In this document: piece by piece, positions 1-11,072 of the stretch | How the letters are laid out: each line of letters opens with the position of its first letter | Position numbering within the stretch: the first letter of the stretch is position 1 | Assembly (NCBI GenBank): GCA_034190875.2 | Contig: CM067357.1 | Coordinates: forward strand, 15,277,327-15,341,326 | DNA: 64,000 bases | Source of the DNA: Urechis unicinctus | Lineage: Eukaryota; Annelida; Polychaeta; Xenopneusta; Urechidae | Reading direction: 5' to 3' | Program-made: the position numbers and the translations under genes | The notes under the pieces: model-generated | What the model was told of the DNA's origin: nothing | The model's database searches: none | Seen by the model: only the letters and a program-made list of their open reading frames with translations

Positions 1-860
1 TTGTCATTATTGCACATATAGCCGTCTTGGGCTTAAAGAGAACAATTTAATGGTCATTCAAGATCGGTAACACATATCTGACTGTTCATTTCGTCAACTA
101 GATACACATAGCACTTTCCTATTTAGTGCCGTAATTTTCACGAAACCCCATTTGCTATTGATACAACAAGTGATATTTGTTCAGGAATTCATTGAGTCTG
201 ACTTGGTGGGTTTCGAATACTTTTGAAAATCAGGGAAGAATCGACACGGGTCTATATTTGCTAATTTCGTTTGACAGACCATTTGTGAATATGTTATTAC
301 ACGTGCTCATTTGGGACAACACCTGGTTAGAGATATATTTAGACAGTAGATCAGTGGCTTTAACATATGTTTTTACTTTTAGTAAAAGAACTAGAAATAT
401 CGTCCCATCCAGAATTGTTAAAGCCACCGATGATGTTTGTAACTGCACGTTCAGTCGTATTACTTACAAAGAAAGTATGAGCGTTTAAACTCAAAATGGA
501 AAATCTTGTTGATTGGGGAATGTTGTTTGCAAGATTCTGCTCAATATTCAGGTACAAATGGTTAAATTTGTTGGCTATGACATTTTTACGATCGATAATT
601 TGACCATCAATACAGAATTGTTGAGAAATTTTGACCTGCTTGTTTTGGTTTGGGACTGTTTTGGTTTGGGACTGTTTTGATAAGGTTCCATATATCCCGC
701 ATGTTATATTATTTGCTTTAAATGACGTCATAATAGTCGGACTCACATCGTCCCTGGTATAAGTGTTGGGGGCCGATATACAACACCAACTTATTAGTGT
801 GACACTTACTTGATTTCTAATACATAGATAGCAATAATAAAGTTGCTTCAACTTGTGACG
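1..860 (-). pseudogene. Decayed non-LTR retrotransposon reverse transcriptase fragment (CR1/L2-like)
   Basis: Read on the minus strand, this codes for the segment before and into a LINE reverse transcriptase. It contains a pre-RT stretch (ANNIPQSTRFSILSLNAHTF, about 510-570), then LSNEISKYRPVSILP near 231-275, then FSKVFE and a GFREN-type motif near 130-150. YRPVSILP followed by xFSKVFE and GFRxN is the usual start of the RT fingers in CR1, L2 and related clades. The frame is broken by a shift near 375-385, a TGA at 230-232 inside the conserved block and further stops below 160. The catalytic FADD/YADD block would lie beyond the left edge. The clade is my inference; the RT identity is well supported. 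Confidence 0.7.
642..677. repeat. 16-bp tandem duplication inside the RT fragment
   Basis: The unit GTTTTGGTTTGGGACT occurs at 642-657 and again at 658-673. Sixteen bases is not a multiple of three, so the duplication itself would shift the reading frame of the surrounding RT remnant. Confidence 0.85.
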
Positions 861-980
861 AGACCATATTGCAAGCCCCGTATATATGTCATTGTGTACT
901 TCGGAAGCTTAAGAAATGCACATAAATTTATGTTGCTGTTGTGGCTGGGCTGGGCGGTGAATGGGTGAAAGGGTGCTACT
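861..980. other. Unassigned spacer
   Basis: Nothing recognisable. It ends in a short G-rich stretch (gggctgggcggtgaatgggt) just before the dispersed repeat. Confidence 0.6.
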
Positions 981-1192
981 TAAATGCATCTGTGTATTCA
1001 AATATATTTGACGTACATGTATGTATGGGAATATTGAATTGTCTAAACATTTACACGAAACCATTAGAAACATATTAATGTAAGCATTGAACCTTTATTT
1101 TATTTTAAAAAAAACTATTATGCTATTAATCTTAACTGACTCAAACTTTCATCTTTTGGAAATGATATCTATCGCGTTCAAAACTATTAGTT
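981..1192 (+). repeat. Left arm of a 212-bp dispersed repeat (inverted partner at 60847-61057)
   Basis: This segment matches the reverse complement of 60847-61057 almost end to end with scattered substitutions. For example, TTACACGAAACCATTAGAAA is present here and its complement near 60970. Similarity stops abruptly at both ends. The SINE at 1194 begins immediately after it. No coding potential is seen. It is probably a copy of a dispersed element. Confidence 0.85.
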
Positions 1193-1193
1193 G

Positions 1194-1490
1194 AGCGGAG
1201 TGGTCCTTGCAAGGGCCATATCTGCAAGACACCACTCTGACCCGGATTTCACCTAGACGAGAGGCTGTAATGGCTTGGTCCAGTCAACCGGCTGGTGGTG
1301 ACATGCCCTGGGATAATTGCATTTTTATCTTTTTCCATCATCCACTTGTTTGTCCCCTTTTTTCGTTTATCCTAGAAGGCGGCTTCTTAATCAGGTCAAA
1401 CTTATCTATCAATCTTTCTAGGCGCCATATAACACATACGTGTTGGTGTGCCGTTAAACCCTATTCTCACTCACTCACTCACTCACTACC
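1194..1490 (+). mobile_element. SINE copy, 5'-truncated
   Basis: It starts inside the family body (GAGCGGAGTGGTCCTTGC), runs through the GGATTTCACCTAGACGAGAG block and the AGAAGGCGGCTTCTTAATCA block, and ends in the shared 3' stem-loop (GGCGCC...AACAC...GTGTT...GTGCC) followed by CCCTATTCTCAC and a (TCAC)n tail. The first ~120 bases of the full-length copy at 17977-18384 are missing. Confidence 0.85.
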
Positions 1491-1515
1491 CTGTTGATAC
1501 AGTATATTCTTACCA

Positions 1516-1592
1516 TTTATCCTAGAAGGCAGCTGCTTAATCAGGTGAAACTTATATATTTATCTTTCTAGGCGCCATATAACACATTAACA
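1516..1592 (+). mobile_element. SINE 3'-end fragment
   Basis: A second, separate 3' piece of the same family (TTTATCCTAGAAGGCAGCTG ... GGCGCCATATAACACATTAA) lies directly downstream of the preceding copy. It ends before the simple-repeat tail. Confidence 0.7.
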
Positions 1593-1645
1593 CAAAAAAC
1601 CCATTACCTCACTTAGCCCTTTTGTCATAGATAAAGGAATCGAGG

Positions 1646-2580
1646 GTTGACTGAAGTCCCAAAAAATATCAGAAGACTTCCTTGTCGAAGTGGACCGACC
1701 CAGCCACGCGAGATGCCTATTAAAATCAACGCTGCATGCGGGGGTTCCAACAGGGGTCACCCCTCACAGAACCCTTAACACCGAAAGAGGAGTCATAAGA
1801 TGCAATAAATTATAAGATTGTGAAACTTCGGAAATAGTTGAGGCTTTAAGGTCCCAAAAATTTACTGATGCGAAAAAAAGATAATAATTAATCGCAATGG
1901 GATTCGGGGGAATGGTTATCCTGACCTTTGATAGCACGAAATAGTCAAACGCTATCAAGGTCGGACACATGAATGTCTCCGTGGAGCCCTACATCCCGAA
2001 CCCATTGCGGTGCTTCAAGTGCCAACGTTACGGCCATGGTAACTCAACCTGCAAAAGGACAGCTGCATGCGCAAAGTGTGGACAGGAGGGCCACAAAGAG
2101 TACGATTGCCAGCAGGCCACAAAGTGCATCAATTGCGCAGGGGCCATCCAGCACTCTCTTGGTTGTGTCCTACATGGATCAAGGAGAAGCAAATCCAAGC
2201 GATCCGACACACCGAGACATCTCGTTCCCTGCGGCACGCAAGATAGTGGAGGCACAACAGGGCACCTAACCCTGTTATGCTAGCGCTGTCAAAACGGCCA
2301 CTGTGTCATTCGACACCCAGACCGACTATAGTGGCCAAATGGCAGCGCCCAACCAACGAGATTGGCCTCTGATGTGCCAAAACCTGCTACCACTACCATG
2401 AAGGCTAGAGACATATCTACACAATGCAGTCACCCTGTTCATTCAACTTTAAATAATTAATCTTCTGTACCAAACAAGAAAAGTGAAATTTCCAATGCTA
2501 AAATTTAAAGTAAAACTACATAGACACTGACAATGTCCGTCTTTCCTTTAAATCCAGATCTGCCCTAAACAGCCTCATTC
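1646..2580 (+). pseudogene. LINE ORF1 (Gag-like, CCHC zinc knuckles) pseudogene
   Basis: This is the sense-strand equivalent of the ORF1 at 40399-41644. Matching blocks are the HRTLNT segment (about 1763-1785), NVSVEPYIPNPLRCFKCQRY near 1970-2030, and zinc knuckles CFKCQRYGHGNSTC and CAKCGQEGHKEYDC. The end of ORF1 (the block around 2530-2570) is also present. Such ORF1 proteins bind element RNA in the ribonucleoprotein particle. In this copy several frameshifts and stops (for example TAA in the block near 1800) break the frame, so only a 104-residue piece around the knuckles stays open. It is followed by ORF2 debris of the same family, as expected for one ancient insertion in plus orientation. 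Confidence 0.8.
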
Positions 2581-2599
2581 GGACGCCTCAGGCTTCAAC

Positions 2600-3110
2600 A
2601 ATTAATATAGCCACAGATAAAATACGAAATCCTCAACAGATTCTAAACGGATATACAAACCATGGTTTTTCGATGCATGTTGAGATAATGTCGAAGACCG
2701 CAAAGGTTTGAAATGCGGCCCACTGAGGTCTATAAGAACCTGCACGAAGCTGCCCGAGCCAAAGCTCGACGCTCCATCAAAGCAAGCAAGCACGAATCTT
2801 GCCACAACTTTTTGTCGAAACTGAACAACAAGACGTCCACAAACGTGGTATGGGATATTCCAAACGGATATACAAACCATGGTTTTATGATGCATGGCGA
2901 GACGCCGTCAGAGAGCTCAAATGGGCACTGTGCATGGGACATGGTTCGTAGGACCAGGGGAAAAGCAAATAACAGCACTCCCGCACTTATGGTTAAAACC
3001 TGATTGTTCAAGAGCCTCCAATTTCAATGACATCGCCAATACTTTTGGTGATGCCTACCAAACGAATTCCTCGCCCCAAAATTATATCATCAATAACGGA
3101 ATGTTCCTTA
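2600..3110 (+). pseudogene. LINE ORF2 linker fragment (between endonuclease and RT), internally rearranged
   Basis: Frames here read EVYKNLHEAARAKARRSIKA, SKLNNKTSTNVVWD and MVRRTRGKANNSTPALMVKT. These correspond to the endonuclease-RT linker of the LINE at 34-39 kb (FRAARARARRVVKESKK ... SKLNSRTSIKKTWEMVRK). Between W-D and M-V-R a block encoding the normally upstream IPKxWFxDA segment (about 2852-2935) has been inserted, and a second partial copy of that block sits at 2640-2670. The same abnormal order occurs on the minus strand at 32107-32342, so the rearrangement predates the A/B duplication. Confidence 0.65.
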
Positions 3111-3448
3111 TTTTAAATCCAACTGCGAGCAAAATTATTACTCTCTTTTTACACTCATCTCCAGCACAAATGACCAATATTGCCAACACTTGGTTAAATA
3201 CTAATCTTTATATCCATATTATGTTCCGAACAAATATGTCAGAGTGCAATTGTCTACTTCTATATTGCCAGCATTCAGCACACATTAAACGCGATATCCC
3301 GAACAATTGTTAGAGGAAATTTCGCTATTTAGGAAAAGGGGTGTGACCTAAATTACTAGAAAATAGCCGTTATCCACTGAAATTGTATATATGTTTTGGC
3401 ACCCTAATGTAAAAATGAATGAATGGCTTTTTATCTTTTCTAACTCAG

Positions 3449-3631
3449 ACATTCATTAATGAACCTGTATTACAGGAGATGACCAACAGATCGTCATTAC
3501 TAGCGGACGGAAGTGAATACACGAGAATGGAAGACGTCAAAGCCATGGTAAAACTGGAGGCCCCTTATGATGTCAGTGATAAAATATTCGTCAACAAATC
3601 TGCATTTCTGCGTTTAATGTCCATTTTGTAA
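3449..3631 (+). pseudogene. Duplicated 5' exon of the zinc-finger gene, copy A (upstream duplicate)
   Basis: An acceptor (TTTTATCTTTTCTAACTCAG) precedes an open stretch reading TFINEPVLQEM...SSLLADGSEYTRMEDVKAMV, closely similar to the start of the main exon at 3929. It loses similarity after about 45 codons and reaches a stop. The same upstream duplicate exists in copy B at 31691-31825, so the exon was tandemly duplicated before the segmental duplication. It may be a former alternative exon or a dead duplicate. Confidence 0.6.
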
Positions 3632-3928
3632 ATGGTTTGCTGTATTCCGAAAGGAGAAATTTGTTTGCGTGTGAAAAACATAATGTCTATCGCTGAAGTT
3701 CAATGCTTATCTTTGTACCCATAATATGTTCCGAACAAATAAGCAGTTGTCTACTTCTGTATGGTCCCCATTGATCGTACAGTAAACGTGGTATCCAGAA
3801 TTTTGTTTAATTGTTAGAGGTAATTTCGCTCTTTGGGAAAAGAAGTGTGACCCACTGAAAGTTTTTATATGTTTTGGCGCCCGAATGCAAAAATGCATAT
3901 ATGGCTCTTTTTATCTATCCTAATCCAG

Positions 3929-5422
<1,494 letters not shown>

Positions 5423-5727
5423 TGTGACATTTGTGGAAAGCCTATATCTACAGGGAGCCGTCTTATATAACATATGAGGACATTGTTGAAAAACCATACA
5501 AATTTGACAGAAAGACGCACAAACAGGACTAATTGATTCGATAGTGATGAAGACATCTTTACTTTTGTCTGAGATGTTACTATATTAAAGTGTCGTAGAG
5601 CGTAGCATCTGTTTCCATGTTAACTTTTTTGCGGTGGGTCTGACATATGAACGGTAGAAAAGCGTGATGGACAATAATCTATAGCACTCATTGACACAGT
5701 ATAAAGGCTGAAGGCATCAAAATATAC

Positions 5728-6089
5728 CAATGTTTCCATGAGGTCGCCCTATTTTGTCCTGATGCGAGCAAAGTGCGTTGCGTTCATTATATGCCCAATT
5801 CAGCCAAATATTTTTACACTTTCTAATTCTTAATATCGGTAGGGGCGATTTGCATTGACCCGGGAGTATGCTATCGAACGACACTTTGCACTTCCTTCTG
5901 CCCAGAGAGACAAACTGATTGGCTCACACATACAAAAAACACTAAACGAGTGCTGATCTCCATTTTTCTTTGGCAGTCTGTGTGATCAGTGTATAAACTG
6001 GATTCATCGTGTTACTGGTCGGATGCCACAGAATAAATCCACATAAAAATGCTCAAGATCAGGGGGTTAAGGAGAACAAGGTGGAGAGA
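5728..6089. other. Intergenic stretch
   Basis: No convincing gene. Sequence is of ordinary composition between the end of duplication A and a dispersed repeat. Confidence 0.5.
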
Positions 6090-6257
6090 GTGCGTGAGTG
6101 AAATTAACGAATATGGATTGGTCCTGTAGCTCTGGAAAGATGTGCAATATTCCATAGCGATAATATATTTGTCCGCAACTTGAAGCCCTGTGCCTTGGAA
6201 CTAATGCTAAATATTGAATAAGGGCTTGAGGAATAACGCACGGCGTTGTTATTGACT
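6090..6257. repeat. Dispersed repeat, first of two diverged direct copies
   Basis: It begins GTGCGTGAGTGAAATTAACG and ends GAATAACGCACGGCGTTGTT-ATTGAC. A diverged direct copy is at 7272-7428 with the same beginning and end. No coding potential is seen; a SINE-type element is possible. Confidence 0.55.
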
Positions 6258-7271
6258 TTGCTGTTTCCGAAGACTCCAGCCCAAAAGTGCTAGACATGTA
6301 CACTATATCAAATCGTTAAGACCCAACTACCCTAATTTATTTTCACTTTTTTGTTGTGGTAGATGAAAGAATAAACTATGAATAAATAATCGCTCGACTT
6401 GGGCTAACGTTTGCTGTTCCTATGTCATTGGATGCCTCTCAGCAATACTGCATTCCGGTCAATACTGCATAACTACGACATTATCCGTCGATTGGTTAAC
6501 CTCCCTTGGAGCTGTGGTTACCAATGCTCAGGTAATATACAGTGTATGACTTAACAATGACTTTATCAGGCAGTGACCACTTTAAGCAGAGCAGAAAGAA
6601 CATGCAGCTGCCTAGATACTCACCAGGATGTTACAGGAGACAGTAGATTGCATTGCTTCTTCCCTCCATCTTCACGCAAAATACAATGTTGAATTTCATC
6701 CAGTATAAAAGTGTGGCAATCAATAGTGCTGTAATTCTGAATTACAGCACTATTGATTAGTTATTCAGTAACTGTCTTAAATCTACAATATATCAAAAAA
6801 CTCTATCTAACTGCACCGAATCATTAACAAAAAGAATAGGTTAACGTGTATGTTTATCATAATACTGTATTTTGACAAAGATAATAGCGATCAAAGCCTC
6901 CCGCTACTTGCTACACTCACCATACACACCATAATGTCGTTATCTTTATTACCTGACGCACTTGGACATGAGCAGGTGAATTTTTTTCGAAGAATCCTCT
7001 TAAGCGACAACGCTCTAAATGGCCATGTTTTAGGTTTTTTGCAAGAGTAATGGTACCCAAGATATTATGTCCGTGGGTGAGTATATAAGGGGGTGAATGA
7101 GTGAGTTCATGATGTGGTAAATAAATGAGAATGTCACCGGGTAAGCGAATGAGTCAGTGTGTCAGTGATTTAAAGAGGTGATTGAATGGGTGCGTAAATT
7201 GAGAATAAAGTGAGATCATCGGTGCGCATGTGAGTGCGCGATTAAGTGGATGAGTTTGTGAGTTAGTGAGC
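6258..7271. other. Non-coding stretch with a perfect palindrome and GTGA-rich tract
   Basis: Apart from the palindrome at 6718-6758, it holds only a low-complexity region rich in GTGAGT/GAATGA words (about 7070-7270) running into the second dispersed repeat. Short open frames here have no protein-like features. Confidence 0.5.
6718..6758. repeat. Perfect 19-bp palindrome with 3-nt spacer
   Basis: The left arm AATCAATAGTGCTGTAATT (6718-6736) and the right arm at 6740-6758 are exact reverse complements around CTG. It would form a strong hairpin or cruciform. Confidence 0.9.
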
Positions 7272-7428
7272 GTGCGTTAGTGAAATAACAAATATCGAGA
7301 AGCCCGTGTCGCGCTGGAAATGTTTGCAGTTTTTCATAAGGTCAATATGTTTTACCATTACATGAGGACTTGTACCATGGAACAAATACTGAATATTCGT
7401 TGAATAACGCATGATGTTGCTATTGACT
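7272..7428. repeat. Dispersed repeat, second diverged copy, plus short direct repeat
   Basis: Counterpart of 6090-6257. It is followed by a short direct duplication of TTGACTTCTATGxCCGGCC (about 7423-7447 and 7455-7485). Confidence 0.5.
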
Positions 7429-7499
7429 TCTATGCCCGGCCGCCAAAGACATTGCAATTGACTTCTATGACCGGCCATCAAAGACATATGTAGACCAGC

Positions 7500-8500
7500 C
7501 CTCTATAATGACGTTAATCAGGCCATCCATCACTCAGTTATAATGATATTTCTATTGGTGTTTTCACGTATCTATTGCTATCAGCAATTTCATTGCACAC
7601 AGCGGATTACCAAGGAGCAAAGTTAAACAGAAAAAAACAATCCATCACATAAACTGCTCTGCGGCTCAGATCCACCATAAAAAACACCCACATTCGAACA
7701 CACGTTCGTCATGAACCACATATCAGAGAGCTATCATGAAGCACAGATCTTCCAGACCATGGACATACACTTTACATCAGAGATCCATCGTAAAGTTGGA
7801 ATGGTCCATACATATTTGGAAGAATTGCCATAAACTAAGCACTCCTTGTATAGCATACGTCCACATTACATTGCAGACGCACTATTCAACACATATTCCC
7901 CAGCCAGCATACATCCACTGAGTATTACAGATCAACCCTGTTACGAGCATTCCCTTTTTTTTGGTCCTGTCGATCAATTTGCTGCTGCTATTCAGCTTGA
8001 GAGGCGGGTTTAAAAGTGATAGTTATAGTATGGCAGAATAGAAGTAAAACTCCTAGGATCATTATGTATTCATAGTTTGTTCAGTCATCGACCACAACGA
8101 AAAACGGGAGACACAAGAGAACAGATGGGGTTTCACTATTTGCTTAAGTGTACATGTCTAGCACGTTCGGACACGAGTCTTCTGAGACAAAGAAGTCAAA
8201 AGCAACGACATGCGTTATTCAGGATCCCTACCTCAATAGTGAGTACTTGTGACGTTTTTGTCAAATATATTGCTGGTATGGGAAATTGTAAATCACTCTT
8301 GCATTCACTCATTCATCCGGCCACTACTCTTTCTTTCACTGACGGTAATTCAGATATGTGCAAAATTTCCTTCAACGCATAAAACTATGATACAAGTTTC
8401 ATTTGAATGACTTCAAAATTGAGTATTTCTTATTCAGTTATATGCGGTCTTTATCGCAACATCTAATTCCCTATTTTATTTCCTTATAGATTCTGCTTCG
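7500..8500. other. No recognisable gene
   Basis: Only short open frames of 60-100 codons without protein-like composition or motifs. I see nothing I can name. Confidence 0.5.
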
Positions 8501-8603
8501 TCTTCTATACGCTATATGCACATGCAACCAATGTCTTGCGGGAAGACTGCCCATGCAACAGAGGAAAGGATTGTTTGTGGCATGCGGTATAGGAACCTCC
8601 ACC

Positions 8604-8672
8604 CGCAGGTAGCGAACGTGCCAGCCAACCCCAGTAGCAGGTAGCGAACACCCCCGGTCGCAGGCGGCGAAC
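8604..8672. repeat. Three spaced copies of GCAGGTAGCGAAC in a GC-rich tract
   Basis: Copies at 8604-8616, 8637-8649 and 8660-8672 (the last GCAGGCGGCGAAC), about 23-33 bases apart, in a C-rich stretch that marks the left edge of the compositionally distinct island at 8.5-10.5 kb. Confidence 0.7.
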
Positions 8673-8916
8673 GTACCTCCTCCAGACCACAGGCCAGCGG
8701 CCTACTACATGCTGCGAGACGCACCACCGACCACTACTAGCCTCCTCCAGCCTGCCACACCGCCAGCCAACCCGCAAACCACCCGCCAGCCAAGATGCTA
8801 GCAGAGGGCAAACGCAAGGCTAGAGCCTACTCCATATACAAGGGCGCAAATTTCTTCAACCCATTTTTCGGCCACCGCGAACCCACTGCCAGCCCTAGGG
8901 GCTACAGGGCTTCTTC

Positions 8917-9486
8917 TACTCCATATAGAAAGGGTCGTCCCTAGGGTTCGCCTTGGGCCGTTTTTCCACTACGGGTGTGATACGAGGATGTTCCCATTTT
9001 GCATCGGGGTCTGTACTCGTATACTTCCCAACCAAACCAACCAAGGAAGGTTGCAATGCCCCCATACTCCCAGCTTTGGATGCTGGCAGCCTCTTCCTCC
9101 ACCTCTTTTTCTTCCTTTTCCACCAAATCTTCTTGTTTGTTGCCATGTGTATCGATTTTTTCGGCCTCCACCCAATCGCCTCCAATTGTATCGATTTTTT
9201 CGGCCTCGTTGCCAAGTGTATCAATTTCTTCGGCCTCCACCAAATCGTCTAGTTTGTTGCCAATCGTATCGATTTTTTCGGCCATATCGGAAATAGCCTG
9301 GTAGAAGTCGTGCACACTAGGAGAGCCTAGGGCCAAGGTAGGTGTGGTATACCCCATAGGTGGAAAACTGGTGATCTGTTGCCTTGCCAGTACGTTGTCC
9401 ACCTGGTTTCCAGGATGACGGGCAATCTGTTGGCCTCCACCGTCTTCGTTGTCTGAGGAAGCCTTGGTTGGATTGGAGTCATCCAT
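8917..9486 (-). pseudogene. Unrecognised coding sequence with coiled-coil repeats (frame-broken)
   Basis: The ORF begins ATGGATGACTCCAATCC at 9486. The N-terminal ~80 residues are polar (MDDSNPTKASSDNEDGGGQQ). Then a repeated AEKIDTIGN / EAEKIDTxGN motif (about 9155-9285) occurs four times with acidic linkers, typical of a coiled coil, followed by EEKEVEEE. Downstream the more protein-like reading (YTSTDPDAKWEHPRITPVVE ... DDPFYME, ending at 8917) lies in another frame, so at least one frameshift is present near 9080-9120. I do not recognise a family. Structural or fibre-like proteins of viruses and mobile elements often have such repeats, but this is only a suggestion. Confidence 0.4.
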
Positions 9487-9523
9487 AGAGATATCCAGCT
9501 ATCTCTATGGAGGACTCCAATCC
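9470..9523. repeat. Hairpin: 24-bp arms, 6-nt loop, between two minus-strand reading frames
   Basis: GGATTGGAGTCATCCATAGA-GATA at 9470-9493 pairs with 9500-9523 at 23 of 24 positions around TCCAGC. It overlaps the start codon of the ORF at 9486. It could be a terminator, a replication or recombination structure, or the junction of an inverted duplication. Confidence 0.85.
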
Positions 9524-10262
9524 AATCCGTAGTCGAGTGTATGTATAACGCAGCGATCGCTCTTGCTACAGTGGTCGAAGGCGCCACTTTTGCAGAAGGG
9601 ATCTGCCTTGCCGAAGAGTATGGTCCGTATAGCTGGTATATCGTATCGCTGTTCTTCGCCGCAGGATTCGCTGCAGTCGTGGTGTCGTTCGACTTCTGGT
9701 ATGCCGTCCTCTGGTGTGGGTAAGATGCAACACATCTGGCCCTTCCTGTTGTTTGTCGTGGAGATCTCTACTCTGTCTTCTATGTACCTCCTGCAAAAGG
9801 CGTGGTGGAAAATCAGTTGGTACAGCTCGCGGACCTGGCGCGGGAAATCGGCAAGCCGACTACTGTGGTACCACGGATGGAGGAGAGAATATCGTACTCT
9901 TCCTGGAACAGAAACAATTGGGGGGTGTATTTGTGGGCCTGGTCGTGCCAAGATTGGTCTACCTCGTCGTCGCGGTCCACTTTTTCGACCTCGCCTTTGC
10001 GGATATTGGCGAAGGTTTTCAAGCCGATGCAGTAGGTCTTTCGTGCTTGTTTTTCTCCTATCTTGCCAGTTTTGATGCCTTCCACTAGGCTGTCGGGGTA
10101 CTCCCGGTTGTGTGCGAGGTATTTCTTCTTGGTTGGGCGGGAGGTGTACGTCTCTTCGCCGTTTCGGATGCAAGTATGTCTGGGTGTTCCTATCTGGTAT
10201 TTCTTCATGGACTCTCGAACCCCTAGCGAGCCAGAAACAATCTCTTGGTAGGCTTTTGTGGT
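9505..10262 (-). pseudogene. Unrecognised coding sequence upstream of the hairpin (frame-broken)
   Basis: The protein-like reading runs on the minus strand from about 10262 (AYQEIVSGSLGVRESMKKYQ, EYPDSLVEGIKTGKIGEKQA, KTYCIGLKTFANIRKGEVEK, YTPQLFLFQEEYDILSSIRG). It shifts frame near 9850 (ADFPRQVRELYQLIFHHAFC), and probably again before NDTTTAANPAAKNSDTIYQL (about 9660-9690). Composition is rich in charged residues and evenly open, unlike the surrounding AT-rich DNA. I find no signature motif or membrane segment. The alternative plus-strand frames are hydrophobic or proline-rich and look like shadows. An endogenous viral or mobile-element gene is possible but not shown. Confidence 0.4.
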
Positions 10263-10500
10263 AGTACTATTTTGCCAGGCATCGTGTATACTGGCGTGTC
10301 CTGCGTGTTCAAAAGGGGGTGTCTCCGAGGGGTTGTAGACACAGGCGGGCAGACTGGTGTTGTCCTGTTGGCTGGCCGAAACGTAGTCTGTTGGAAATAT
10401 GGTTGCTGGCTGGTTGGATATATGGGGGTGTGGGACCCACTTTGACTATTCTTTTTCACCAAGAGGCCGGATTCGTCCCCCCGTGCGCCAGGACCCCTAT
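10263..10500 (-). pseudogene. Unrecognised low-complexity N-terminal coding segment
   Basis: The minus-strand frame from about 10500 reads GPGARGDESGLLVKKNSQSG, then a Pro/Thr/Gln-rich segment (PTSQQPYFQQTTFRPANRTT) and MPGKIVLPQKPTKRLF before a stop. A one-base shift would join it to the coding sequence at 9505-10262. It may be the disordered N-terminus of the same protein. Confidence 0.3.
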
Positions 10501-11072
10501 TACCTATACTACTAAAACATTACTTAAGTTATGGATCAAATAGGGCATGTTTATATTCACTGCTTAATCGAAGGAATAATATACGCTACTCCTTAGACGT
10601 TATCGATGTATTTGCGATTTAGGTTCATGTGTGACTCACTATGCACTCTGCTAAATTGTGTCCCTTATTCACTATTCCATATCACGATAATACAGAAGAC
10701 CTGTTAACTTTGTACATTCTAGATTAAAATGTTATGTACCTCAAGGTTAATAATTGGACTTACTGGACACGATTATATTCACTGTTGAATTTGAAAATTT
10801 TAGGTAATTGTTTATTCTTAGATTGTTCTACTCAGGAGTGCCTTACTGTTAAAGTACAAGGGAGCTCCGTTTGATTTAAAACATTCAATTGGGCCTGTTT
10901 GGTACAGGCAATCCACAGCGGGGGTGCTGAACCGTGGCTTTTGTTACAATAACAAAATAGCACATAACGGTTCAAAGTCAGAAACTGAAGAATATATTAC
11001 TCTGGGTGAAGCATCCTATAATATCCAAAGGTAATGTACAGTTGCAATTTATATCCAGCCTGACATAAGTAT
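10501..11072. other. Intergenic, AT-rich; 3' side of the acetyltransferase gene
   Basis: No gene seen. A TTTATT at about 10810 would be an AATAAA signal for the minus-strand acetyltransferase but lies about 260 bases past its stop, so its use is uncertain. Confidence 0.4.

Noticed and set aside
1207..1497. ORFs of about 100 codons over the SINE copies (also 18070-18390, 39234-39521, 41821-42078, 52307-52618)
   Set aside because: They are translations of the SINE/LINE leader. The same amino-acid strings recur wherever the repeat occurs and contain no domain.
9541..9723. Plus-strand 60-aa hydrophobic frame (MYNAAIALATVVEGATFAEG...) that looks like a membrane protein
   Set aside because: It lies opposite the more protein-like minus-strand reading with even charge distribution. 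Hydrophobicity here is what the complement of Asp/Glu/Ser-rich codons produces.
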